DNA of 64,000 nucleotides from Dipylidium caninum (taxonomy: Eukaryota; Platyhelminthes; Cestoda; Cyclophyllidea; Dipylidiidae). The stretch is taken from assembly GCA_017562135.1 (NCBI GenBank), contig QEYB01000895.1, forward strand, positions 868,001-932,000, written 5' to 3'. Below the pieces are notes generated by a model, which saw only the letters and a list, made by a program, of their open reading frames with translations, ran no database searches and was not told the origin of the DNA. Shown here piece after piece: positions 11,601-23,984 of the stretch. Both the position numbers and the translations under genes were made by a program. Within the stretch, counting starts at the first letter, position 1, and each line of letters starts with the position of its first letter.

Positions 11601-14600
11601 TTTAATGTGGACACCACGGCTAAAGAAGTGTGTGTCGCCGAGATGGCTACTGTAAGTAGCGAAAATCTCAGTAGATGGGATGGGGATTGTGATAGACAAC
11701 ATTAGTAAAGAAAATTGTTCCCGCGTGTGAGCGTTTATCCACTCAAGAGCACATATTTAACTGAGAGCTACATGTCACAGCTATGATATACCCTCAGTGT
11801 ATTAAAAATTCAGAGATTTTAGCACCTCAGTCTGCCTCCACAGGCCTGTATGGATTATCGAAACGAGGGTGAGGAGAGGCTTGCTATGCAAAACACTCGA
11901 AAGATTGTAAATTAGTAGGCTTGTAATGAAACAGGGCTGAACGCGTCGATTTCAACTCAGACAGGTAGTTAATTTCCTTTTAACAATCAGCAAAATGAGA
12001 ATAGGATTCCTGTTCCTAGCAACACAAATGCTTTAATCGTGTTTGGACAATGTACATGAGTCGTTGAAACTAAGTAAAAAAAACTTACTAGGATTTTGAG
12101 GAGCCAAAGGCGAGACTTGAAGTGGAAGATGTGGAAGGGCAAGACGAGAAAGATGAGCATGGTGGTGAAGAGGACAAACGGGGCCACGTAACCCGGCGAA
12201 TGAATGGAATCAGAAAACTGGTAAAGAAGTACCGCACCACCCCAAAAGTCCGCGAACAACATTCCAAGCTAAAATAAGAGACAAAATCTGTTAGCAAAAA
12301 TTGTCCTCCTTTTTGCGGTCAAGAATAGTATATTTGAAATAAAAAAGGACAATGAGATGTTGATACAACAGTATAAAGTGGTGGTTAGTGGAAAAGTATC
12401 TACTGAGGGATACTAACAACACAAGACTGCCCAAAAGAACAGTTTAAATAGATTGAATCTTTAAGTAAATTGATATTCAACATAAGCGTGGTCCCACTAG
12501 CAGTAAAATTGTGAAATGCAGGAGAATGACATAAACACTTCATGAGTACATTTTGAAATGGCAGCTATAGCCTTTTAATGCATTTCATCACTGTTCGAAC
12601 GAATGAATGGAAGAGGAATTAAGTTCGGTGGACACGCATTCTGGGCCGGGAACGAAAGAGGGGACGCGGCCAACGTCAGTGCGATGGACAAGTGGGACCA
12701 ACGGAGGTGAGGTTGACCGAAGTCGCGAGTCATTTTATAGGCTTTTGCGTAATGCGGAACTTAGACAAGCGTACTACAGGTTCCTGCATGGTATATATAA
12801 AATAGATAAGGCTAGAAGGGTTCTATCAGCACGTGAGAGTGGTTTCGAATTGGGAGGAGCTGCGGTCGACGTCATCACCATCGGTGCACCTTGATCAAAC
12901 CATTACCGCAGGTAGTAGGGTACGATCGAGCCTCCGGTGGAACGGAAGACAACCTGAAGGACGACTCTTATACTGTCACAATAAAAAGCGCAGTGACATC
13001 GTGTGACACCCCACAACTAGCACATTGATCTGGTGAGAGGATCCTTCTCATGACATTGTCATGCATCTTACGGCGGCAATCCAATGTAGTTTGAGTAAGG
13101 CGGTCTGAGGGTAAACTACGACGTCATGAAATAAATTTCTCACCTACCAATTACAGAATCAAGTGTCTCTTATGGAGCATAAGTTGAAAGCCGCTGATTT
13201 CTGCACAGTCCTTTTAACTTGCCGTGGGCCAATTGTTAATTATTCCCCAATCAACCTTAGGTACGAGAGCAAGTGCCTTTTACTGTCACAGAGATTATTG
13301 GTGATTACATAATATGATCTTAATTCAGCCGCGTTTATTCTCATTAAGGTTGCAAAAAGGTTCATTAATCATGGATAAGCGAGTCTGTCTTGTGAAGGTT
13401 TTTCACAGTCTCTCAGATGTTTTTTACCATATAAGGAATAGTCATTAAGGAGGATGTTAAGTTAAATTAAACAGTCAACCGTTCGGTGTAAGGAAGGGAA
13501 CTTCCAGAAAGGGGAAGGAGACAGGGGGCATTTGTGGGACTTCACCACGGTCAAGGTCAAAACGATCGTTGATTGTGTTAAAGTGAGCGAAGAATTGGAA
13601 GAGCTACAGGTTACGGACAAAGTTGTAGTAAGAGTAGAAGTGGGCCTTAACAAAAATCGATTCAGACAATGGAAGACAAATCACATGAGGAAGACACGTA
13701 CCTCCATCAGTTGAAATTGATTCAGATGTGAACGAGGGTCTATTTCAAAAATCAACACATGGTTGACACCACAGCTTCGCCATCCGTAGACGTTCACTCC
13801 CACCATGCAGACATAGTAAATAACCAAGAAGCTCCCTCGGAAGAGGCGAAATGCAGGATAGGAAAATTGTGGCACTTTTGTGAATACAGCTGCGTAAATA
13901 AAACAGATTTGTGGAGTAATTTATGATCAAGCATCTAGACGATAATATTAACTGGTTGGGAACAAGAGTCAAACATGTCAATAGCGAAACCTGGCCTATG
14001 AGTTACGGATAAGATACGAAAAAAAGACAAGCGATTTATTGATAAATGCAATGAACCAATCGTTTGGTGAAGAGGGCACAGGACTGGCGAAGGAAGAGTG
14101 AAGAGGTTCAGGTTGTTTAAACAAATCAAACCTAAGGAACCATATGAAGTAGCTCGAGTCTTTACGGACATGCTAGGAGAAAGAAGGGCTAGTCTACGAC
14201 ACGAGACTGAAAGCAAGTTGCAAAGCATCCGAAAAACACGAAGCACTCCCGTTACACTTTAGTAAGCTCTTGGGGGCGTCAATCGGTGATTTCATGCAAC
14301 CCCCATTTTGACATGAGGTTGGTAAAAAAGACCCCTCTGGTGCCGATATTTGAGAAAATCACCCCATACCTCGGATGACATAGGAGTTTGAGATAACAAA
14401 TAATAATAAATGCGGAAGTGAAACAATTCAAAACACTTAATAGCGCCTAAGGCACAAAATATAAGTGACATACATAATTGGGGGGGGGAAGGGGGGGGTG
14501 GAGAGGGTTATGAGAGAGGTTATTACGAGGAAATTTTCGGTTAATAATCGACCATGAGGCGTAGGGGAACGCAGAAGAACTTACCGACTAAGGTTATGCA

Positions 14601-17600
14601 CAGCACTTCGGAGAGGAAGATACCAAGAAATAAACCGAAACGGAAAACTGACTTTCCACTAGCCTAAAGTGAAGACAATTGGGGTTTATTATTGAAGTAA
14701 AGGAATTTTGTTGACAAATTAAATCATACATGGAGGTGACATGTGGCGGTCAGTGCAGTTAACCCGATCGGAATTTCACTGTGGTCGTGGAGAAATGGAA
14801 GGAATATTCGTCAAAGGAGTTACAGTTAAGTTGACGACAAGACAGAGACCAGTAACAATAAAATGGCAATTATTTAGATAATTTGATGTTTGTGAAAAAT
14901 GGCAAGTACGATGAAGTGAATCATTAAGACTGGGGTTGATCATAACGAATAACGCACTTATTTCAGTGGAGCAACGGTGAAAATATGCACCATAAGATGG
15001 ACGGGCTGTAAGCACAAATGAGTGCACAGGTCGCGGATAATTAGGGAGTTAACGCAACAGTAAACAGATTCTGGCTTAAGTCCGCTCATTGATTCGTATC
15101 CTCAGTGGGAGGAGGCACCAAACTCAGTGATACCGGTCCGTTCGCTCACTAGCACGCACTATACTTTCATTCCAAACGTGGACTACATAGAGTGTTCAAA
15201 GGGTTAGGATGATGTTTGGGCAGTTGTTTAAGCTACACCAAGGCGAGGGGCTCCAGATGCGGTAACTGAGCCACAGTGGCCGTGTGTTCGTAATTCTTCA
15301 AGAGCAAGTCGATAACATGAATGCCGGTGGGAGTAAGCAAGCCTCAACCAGGCGGGGGTCAGGCTAAATTTTACGATCACCCACGGAGAATCCTCACGAC
15401 CCCAATAAGAGCTTGAAACTTAGACGCTTAGCGTATGAAAAATTTTAACATTAATGCTGCCGACAAGTATGGGTGAACGGAGCGACACTACTTTCCGGCA
15501 GGAAAGGTCCTTTGAAATAGGCCAAAATGGTGTGTATTCGCCTTCCCCCCAATTGACACTCTCCATTAAATTTTCGGCGATGTTTTGGATAAATTAGTAC
15601 ATAATGCCGTTTGACCCGACTCCCAAAGATTAAGTCACAAGTGCTAAAACAGCATGTTTAAAGTACGCGCTTATCCGCTCAGAAATAGAAATGGTGCCAT
15701 TATCGAAACAACGGCTGACATCATCCCAAAAGTGTCAGCTTTGACGAGGTTCTCCAAGGATCCCCGCTGGAGCAGAAAGCTGCACACTACTTGATGACGT
15801 GCAAAGAAATATGCATCTTCTTTTTTAAGCATGATAGCATTTTGGGGAATCTGTTCAGTAGTACCGTTCTAAAACGCTAGTTATTCTTGAACAGGCGGTT
15901 GATGTTTCTTCAACGACTCAAACACCAGAGCCACCCGCCACGCGGTACTCGCAGTTCATGAAGTGTTAAAATGGCAAGCGATGGTGCAACAATGGTATTC
16001 ACTATTGTATGATAAAAACGGCGAGTTCATATGCAATTTCTCTCCTAAATAGAGGAAAAGCAGTCTATATTCTCTGTAGTTAAATGTGAATGAGGTTGCA
16101 AATGTTACTGTTGACTGAATTCCACAGAGATTTCAGGGGACGCACTAACGATGTTTTCGCTGAACGATCCAGTTGGCTTTGCGGCCCAAAATTGCAATGC
16201 CCGATTCAGAGCTTAACTTAAATCAGATTAGCAGTGCTGAATTCATGTGTCCGTTAGGAAAGAGGAGTAGTTGGACGAATAATCACAAATTTTGAAATTC
16301 AACTACTAACCAACCATCCTATGAAAGTCAAATAAGCTTTAAGATGTCGAATTACCTTGTATGGGAACCGAAGTTACCCACCTCGGCATCCCATACTAGC
16401 AAAGAGCGATGTTTACGAAATGAATATTTTAACAAAATCTTAAACAATTCTCCATCCGCGACTGCGGGCGCGTATAAAAAAGCTTGCAATTATTCAAAGC
16501 AAATTTGAGGATTTTAAGTGACTGTCATATCTCAAACAAACGCATCCTCCGCGAGAGGGTGAGGATAATCTACTCCGAGAGCGATATAATAGGGAAATTC
16601 ACGAGGTCATTCACGGAATCAGTTGCGTGAGTGTTTTCACCAAATAAAGGTCACTTTCTCAAGGTTCCCTTTGTCGACGTGGAAGAATGTTCGTTTGGCC
16701 TTAAGGATTGATTCAATAATAAGGATAAATTTAAGGATGACTAAAATAAGTGGAGTGTTCGTGTGAAATTAAGCGTTTTCTATTTTCAGTGCTACTGTAC
16801 AAAGAAACAGATAAGTGCGGTTTAAGTCTTTCCCAAAAAAGATTTGCCTATGATTGTCGACATATAACAAAGTATGTCAGTGATCACTAGGTGAAAGAGA
16901 GATGCCCAACAGAGGAAAGGGAAAGATTTGGTATATTTTGTTACATGCACCTTGACAAAGTTTAGAGAAAGACGTGGAACACCCTACCGTAAGCGTAATG
17001 CATTGTAAGAGATTCATTAGGATAAGGGAATTGTAAAGGGAAACCAGTTGGGTCGTTCTATCATCTTTAATGAATTTCCATATCCTCGTGTGAGGGCCAA
17101 CAAGAATCCCAGATGATTGCAGGTATTAAGCATAAAACGGGAATGAGCGAAATAATATAATTGGAATAATATATGTAGAAGCAAGGCGGCTTGTGTTAGA
17201 AGACCAAATTAAACTCTTGGATCTAACATAATGATGTTTCAAGGGCCACAGATACCGATATCGGTCGATGAATAAAAGTACTTACTTCTGACTTTCGTTA
17301 GTGGCTACTGCGATATCGTTTCTTAAAAACTTACACTCCTCAAAGAACAGACTAACACAGCATGTTCCCAAACCACGTTGCAGAAACCTTTTTAATTGAC
17401 AACAGCTGTTGATAGCGTTTACGAAACATATTTTGCTGATCTCAAGACTTGAAGTTATAAGACATTAATATATTAAGCATCATTTTAGCAATGAAAAAAA
17501 AACCACGTGCCCAGATGTTTAGATATCGTGTACTTCTATTAACCTTTAATAGGATACAGATTATAAAACCATAGGAGAGAAAAAAGTGCTTCAACCTGGT

Positions 17601-20050
17601 GATGAGAGGCAACTGGCAGGGTCAATTGTTGGACAAGTCAGACGCATTTTGTACAAGTCAAATACATACGATGACAAAATAAGGCGAGAAAAACAGGAAA
17701 AGTGCCGACACGCGCAATAATTTCGCGTAAATTTGTAGTACCTGGTCCCACAATTCGGTGGGACAGCTTAGAAATTACGAAAAATTCACAAATCATACAT
17801 AAACCATCGCAGTGCATGGGTTTATCGGAATTTTGTACAAAGGATAGAAAGTAGTGCTTTTAGGCAAAGGACTGACCGTAGGCCAAGTCCATACTTTGCA
17901 TTTCGGTTATCAGAAAACTTTTAAAGACATCAACAACACATTAACATTTGTTAAACAGTGGAAACAACGATTTCTCGCGATTTATGATCCTTTAAGCAGG
18001 AAAAACGGGAACTATCTAGTCAGCACAAAATACGTCAGCCAATGTGCACCAAAGTTATTTCCTTCTTTATGTTTAAACAAGACTTCGGTTTTTGCCCAAA
18101 TTCAACTGAATCAATTGACTAAACAACGCACCTGAGCAGCGAGGGGGGGCACTCGGAGACGTTTCATCGCCTTTTGTCGATCCCCGCCTTCGAGCTTTGT
18201 AAAGGTTTCCTGAAGATCACAAAAAACTTTTACACGGCTGAGAGCATATGAGAAACTTTATTTATTTTCCAACATTTTGCTCTAAACTTCAACCAGTCAC
18301 CTGCATGTGATAAAGAGTTACTCGAAACCAACTAGATGTCAGTTGAAATTGCCTAAAAGATGTTCCAATTGTAGGGTGTCCATGGAAATACGATTTTAAA
18401 AATCACTCGTAATTAAAAGGGAATAGGGTATGAATGAGATATTAGGTATTAAAAAATGTTAAGAGACAAATTACTCGCGACAATAGGAATTTTCAAAGCT
18501 TGACTAGGAGTGCCACGGTACCAACACATGATTTCAGAAAAGCTTTCGTAAAGTACATTGTTGCATTGCTGCTTGGTATATTTTCACCAAAAACACATTA
18601 TGGGTGAAAATATGTCTGCAACTATGACATATCGACTCAATTTCGAAATCGAAAAGAAGCATTACTTATTTATGTAGGGCATTTAAATGGACTTTATAAA
18701 TGCATGTTCACTCCAGTTAGCATTACATATCACAAAAACCTATGTTTCGAATGAAGAGTTGTAATATTTCCTAACTTAAGTAAGATATCTCGATTTAGTT
18801 TCCAGAACCAAGAATAAAACATCTGCAGTAAATGAAATGCGAGCAGACATATTCAAACCAGACATGTGCGATAATACGAAAATAAAAGCATATCTTGACA
18901 TTTCATTATCAAGACAAAGAAAACAATGAAATAGATTGGTTAAGATAGATACATTGGAAATAATTAACCTAATCTACTATGATAGGCTCGACTAGAAAAG
19001 ATTCTATTAGAGTAGTACAATCATTGTTACTAAAAAAGAAGACTGCATATTAAGGGAGAACATATGGAAACAAGCCATGGACAAAAAAATGTGGTAGATC
19101 ATAGGAATTACCTCAACTTCAACTATCATTGCATCGACGGAATCATCCATATGGAATGGTTCTTCTGATACGGTATCCCTGTACCAATCTAAGCCATTTG
19201 ACCGTTGAAATAGCTGGAAGAATAGGATGAAATACTTACAACACAAAAAACACTGGCAGAAATAATAGGTCGATGAAGCCTACCTTATCATGTTTCTTTA
19301 GAATCTTTCGAAACCCAGTAAAATTAAGACTTTGATAGTTCTGCAGGAGCACTAGGCTCAGATAAAACTCACTGAGGGCGAGTTTAAGATCATAAGTCTT
19401 CAAACGAGGCGATTCTTCATTCTGACCGACTTGTCTAGATGTATGATCAAAACGCTTTTCTCCCTTTTTAAGTCGAAACGTGTTTCGGCGGCGCCGTAGC
19501 ATATCCATATCATCAATGCGCCGGACAGGGCTGTGAGAGTACTCCGGTGTTCCCCTCGCGGTACGGTACTCACTACCATCTTGATCATGTCCATTATCAA
19601 CAACTGCTGCAGGACTATTAAGATAAACTGATGCAAATAGGGCACGACGCCCAGCTAAAAAATGTCGATCAAATTCATCTTTCAACGCCGCAAATTTTCT
19701 TTTAGCCTCAGCTAGTTTCTCTGAAGATAAAAGGTTAAGTAAAATATACGTCACGAGCCTGCATAGAAGTTGTTTATTTTATACAATTCAGCTTGGCACA
19801 TTGCAAAAAAAACCGTATCGCATTCATCGAAATGTTTGCAAACGGTAACAGCATCAACAACTAAACATAATGAGTAAATAAAATTGAATTGCACCTGGCA
19901 GGTCCTCAAAATCATCCAAGGCTTTGTAAAGGATTTCTTTAAGCGCCTGAACAGTAGAATATGTATGAAATACGGCCTCACCTCATACTCAATGTATTGC
20001 TTTCGCCACTCCGGTGTAAGGTGAGCAGAGAGATGTTCCGCAAACTTCAT
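5625..20050 (-). CDS. XPR1: XPR1-family phosphate exporter (SPX-EXS protein) with long C-terminal tail
   Basis: Fifteen exons, all phase-consistent: 20050-19982, 19946-19895, 19860-19759, 19720-19284, 19213-19112, 18209-18132, 14663-14585, 13889-13702, 12268-12089, 10832-10631, 9095-8889, 8730-8448, 7837-7348, 6929-6426, 6167-5625 (stop). The sum is 3516 bases, or 1171 residues, against about 700 in vertebrate XPR1. Residues 1-250 form the SPX domain, which senses inositol pyrophosphates: it starts [20 protein letters not shown] and carries the Lys-rich helix [11 protein letters not shown] near 210-220. It contains an insertion of about 70 residues. A linker with [16 protein letters not shown] follows, then membrane helices from about 285, then the EXS domain (about 430-690). 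EXS landmarks are [37 protein letters not shown] and [18 protein letters not shown]1 exports inorganic phosphate at the plasma membrane. The last ~480 residues are low complexity, with an Asn-rich run, and have no counterpart I know. The start ATG is fixed by strong N-terminal conservation. Confidence 0.95.
14480..14498 (+). repeat. Interrupted poly-G tract
   Basis: Nine consecutive G, AA, then eight consecutive G, inside an XPR1 intron about 90 bases downstream (minus strand sense) of exon 7. It is probably a slippage-prone simple repeat. Confidence 0.7.
14664..18131 (-). other. Long AT-rich intron of the XPR1 homologue
   Basis: This is the largest intron of the gene, separating the SPX linker exon from the first membrane-helix exon. 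It is AT-rich with short ORFs only. A 93-codon open stretch on the + strand (17854-18135) touches the antisense of exon 6, but it resembles nothing I know. No repeat or mobile element was recognised by eye. Confidence 0.5.
19721..19758 (-). other. 38-base GC-AG intron within the SPX coding region
   Basis: Between exons 3 and 4 of the XPR1 homologue the only junction that keeps phase and restores family spacing (INNFYA joined to [10 protein letters not shown]) uses a GC donor (ATGCAG|GCTCGT) and an AG acceptor after a pyrimidine-rich TTTTATCTTCAG. The intron would be only 38 bases, while its neighbours run to 3.5 kb. Confidence 0.6.
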
Positions 20051-23000
20051 AATTTGTCAAAAACAATGCAAGGCGATACATATAATTTTAAATTTCGAAA
20101 ACTACTATAAACTGTCGATTGACAAAAGGGGTAAGAGACAAACGCGAACCAACGTCTTTATATTCGTGAGACAAATCTAAGAGGTACCATAGGCTGGCTC
20201 ATAAGCCAATAGAAATTTGATCTCAAGGCTAATGAGGATAAAGTTAAAAAATTTTGGAGAAATTTAAGAAAATTTATCGGTAGATACGTTAGACGCAAAG
20301 ATAACACGCATTACACAAATTATATTAGCTGACCTAAAAATGATTGATATTTATTAAAATATCGCAGTGTTCGCTGAGCGAGGGCAAAGACGAGGATGTG
20401 GCGAAACGCATGAAAACAACTTGAAAGAAGGCCACTCTATTATTTAAGAAATCATGCTGGGGGTATAATACAAGTCGACATGGTATAGCCGAAGTGATTG
20501 ATGGTTAATGACGTTCCCGAGTCCGTATTTCAGGTCGTTGAGGCAATTTTACCGCTAAGGGAGGCCAGCAAATTGTCTTCCAGAGAACTGTGAAGGAAGT
20601 AACTGAATCCCACCCCAGTTGCTCTATGCTACCTTGCTGAACTAGGTTAATGACCGTGGAAATCGCTAGTTACATAGATCTGCTTTCAACATTAACTTAA
20701 GTTATATTGCTAATTTAGTGATCGACAATTTATGTGGCAGACACATCAGTACGGATCAATGTATCAATGAAGAAAGTGGAAAGATGATTGACTCTGCGAT
20801 TTTATCTTATAAGCACCATTATTCTCACACCGTATTCTGGAGAATATAGCGCAGATCAAGTTAGATAAACTTACCTTCAAGACTCTTTTCTTGAGCCAGC
20901 AATGCGTTCAATATCTATCAATTTCCCAAAAGCAATGTTAATGCATCTTCTGTACAGAACATCACAAAAATCATTTGTCCTTCGTACCCTTTAGTGTTGC
21001 TCAAAATGGCTTTCTCGGCAGTTCACACTATATGTTCGGTTATGCACAGTCCCCTTGTTCACAACATCCCCGCGCTCAAAATTTCCTTGAGTTTAATGTC
21101 GTTCCCCTATAGGTAAGAGGTACCCAGACAGAAAATCTTGGAAGAAACTCATTTAATTTTGTTGAACGCCGGTCGGAGATCTGAGTTGAGGTCTTATGAC
21201 CAAAAGAACAGGACACTTATTAAGCCCTCAAATTTTTGACCCGGTCGATGTCTGCGTGAAAAAAGTATAATTGCAGGCAGGCGTATAAATTATAATAAGC
21301 TTGTAATATGTGTATTCTCATATCCGCTTATTTTAGCCGGAGTGATCGGCCAAACCCAAATTTCATGTCACAAGAAAGCAGACCAACCTTTTACCTTTCA
21401 GAAGTTATACTTTTGCACGAACACATACAAGCTATGTTTATTTTTTGACAATAGATGTATATAAGTGACCTTGGGTGCTTTACGTTCCCTCGTTGAAGGA
21501 TCTGCGCTCTACGCCACTTTCAGAACTTGGCCCATTTTGCGCACGCCTATCCCGAATCATGTCATTTTTGCATTTACTTCAAACAGAAAAGATTGTCTAG
21601 TTGCTTGTTAGCTATGTATGGTAGTTTTTTGAGCCTGCAGAAGCCGGTCTTATTTTAGTCATTTTCGATTAAAGGATCATTATCAATTTTGTTATATCCG
21701 ACGATTTAATTGAATTATACCTGTATTACACCACAGACCTTACTTTTTGCAGTAATGTGTTGGCGTATTTGATAGGACAAAATCTTGTAGTTTTGACACC
21801 ATGCTTACAACTTTGTATGGCATATAATTAAACTGCAATGACTTTTCACTAGATCATGTCAACTCATCGTTTTCTACGATGCTGCTCAAACCCACTTCCA
21901 TAACACCTTTTTTTTTGACTATACTGGAATCTGAACGCTCTTGTTCTCTTTCAGTTAACTGTTCGAATGCAAGGTGACAACTTGCAATGCGGTCGGAAAT
22001 AAGTGCGTATATTATTTCATGTTTACTCCTCCTTAACGTTGTTTCGCACGTGTTTAACCTGAAAATATTGAGTTTTTGTTTGTACGGAAGATTTCTGTCC
22101 TATTCTTTTTCATTAATTTATGCTAAATTTTCCATAAAATTAAAAGGTGTTATTCCCATCAGTTTAGAATTTCATCTTTGCAATCCCACACATCCGCGTA
22201 ACATTTTTATTTATCCCTCATTTACTTTAACTGCGCGCTATCTTATTCAAAAGAATGGACAATTCTATTATGGTGAGACCAAATGTTGCCTTTAATTTAT
22301 ATTCATAACTACCACGTCATTCATGAGTTAAAATATTTTTCTGTTTCAAACCTCCTCATTTTTTATTCACCATAACTATGGGAATTAGGTAAGAGTATTT
22401 TCTGGGGTCCTTGTGCTCAACTTAATTTCTCATTCATGCACTATTTTCACCTGTTAGTCATGTTGTTTGATTCAAAATGAAAAGTTTTCTAATAGGTTAA
22501 CTTACAAAATATGCGTTTAATCTTAAACAATTGCCAGAAGGCAAACTTTTATCAAGAATAATTTAAAAAGGAGTATTTTATTTATTTCTTCGAAAGTCTA
22601 TTCCCCTATGATTGCTAACGCCTACTTTTAGCGGGACTTTATTGTTGTATATATATATAGTGATAGATTATTCGTCGATTAAAGACAAGGTAGAAGACAA
22701 GTCTCTTAGCTTGTGTCAGAATAAATAAACTGGCTACAGAATGGCTGTTAGAGAGTGTAAAATCCGCAGTAGTAATGGCAACACTCGTCATCATTCTGTT
22801 AAGTTTAGGGAACAATAAGAGTCGTATTGAAAGACTACCAAGCTAGATTGCCAGCCTCGATAACTTGCTTCACATCCTACTAAATGGTCTGTCCATATCA
22901 ACGCGAATTCCATTCACGTTGGTATTTTGATTCGACTGAGTTGTAAAAATTCAATCCGACTTACATTATTGCGAGGAAAATAAGAGGAAGGAAGGTAAGG

Positions 23001-23984
23001 CATGCAATGCTTCGGTCTTTATGTTGGTGAAGTTAATTGACTAGATAACAGCAATGTCATGGAGGCGCAGGGATAAGAGGACAAGCTGGGATGTGCCCGC
23101 ATCCATCTGGTGGAACTAATCTTATTCTGCTCTGGTGACGTATTCCGGTTCCTGTTCTCACGAATTCGCTTCCTCTATCTGCAGTATTTTTCCTCAGTGG
23201 CAAAATGTAGGACGCAGTATAAGTAATGGTAGTGTGTGTCTGCAGTAGATGTTTTTCTTGCCAGACATTTGCGAATTACAATGAAAAAAGTTCCTTGTCA
23301 TTTCCTTTGCCATCATCCGAGAGTAGGCAGTACTTGGGAGAAGGCTTGGTTGATCGTTGGTGTGCCATGGCTCTCCCGACGCATCCTTGTGGCGCAACAC
23401 GCGCTATGGATTTGGGTACTTGCTTTGCTTTGCTTCATCTCACCAGGACTCGGGTAGATTTCTATGTTCCTCCATATCACAGGGGTTATGTGATAGCCAT
23501 GGTTAAGTACGAAAGATAAGTCATGCGTTGAACACGAGGATAGGGGCTATTGTTTTTTCTAGCATTCCGCTATCATGAGTTGCCCAGTCAAAATTTGTAG
23601 CGTAATCGCGCTGACGGAATGTGTGTCTTCCGGTGCAGTCAGTTGTATGCCTCCCGTGGGCACGCACTCAGTGAATTGTGCCACGCCTCAAGTGCTCTTT
23701 GGGAATCACAACATTTTCCAATTATTTAAAGGGATTCTCAATGACTCTTTCACTAATTCATTACAGAATTTAGTCAATTTGCTAGAATGATGCGATGAGA
23801 AGGTCTTTGCACTATCCGTCTAGACCGTGGATACCATACGGGAACGCAAAGTTTTATATACTAGTCGACAATTACAGTCCTGTCCCTGAGTGGAGCTCCG
23901 CAATTTCCGACAAACTTCTGAGTATCAGTCGAGATTGATATCTAAAGCGGTTTTCCATATAATAACTGCGAAATTCTTATACCG
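20051..23984. other. Intergenic region between divergent XPR1 and dlg genes
   Basis: This 3.9 kb AT-rich stretch separates the two start regions. It should contain the XPR1 promoter and may hold 5' UTR exons of the dlg homologue. I see a short TA run near 22650, scattered short ORFs and no conserved coding exon. One 102-codon open frame at 21987-22295 (+) is rich in Phe, Leu and Ser, as expected for translated AT-rich DNA, and is not called. Confidence 0.4.

Noticed and set aside
15241..15348. A 34-codon minus-strand segment with a protein-like sequence ([19 protein letters not shown]) that I first took for the missing XPR1 linker exon
   Set aside because: The true linker exon was then found at 18132-18209, with perfect phase and the [16 protein letters not shown] motif. 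This segment has no usable splice sites in phase.
17854..18135. A 93-codon open frame (+) in the largest XPR1 intron
   Set aside because: It lies antisense within an intron, has no recognisable motif and only touches the antisense of exon 6. The length is not remarkable for a search over 64 kb.
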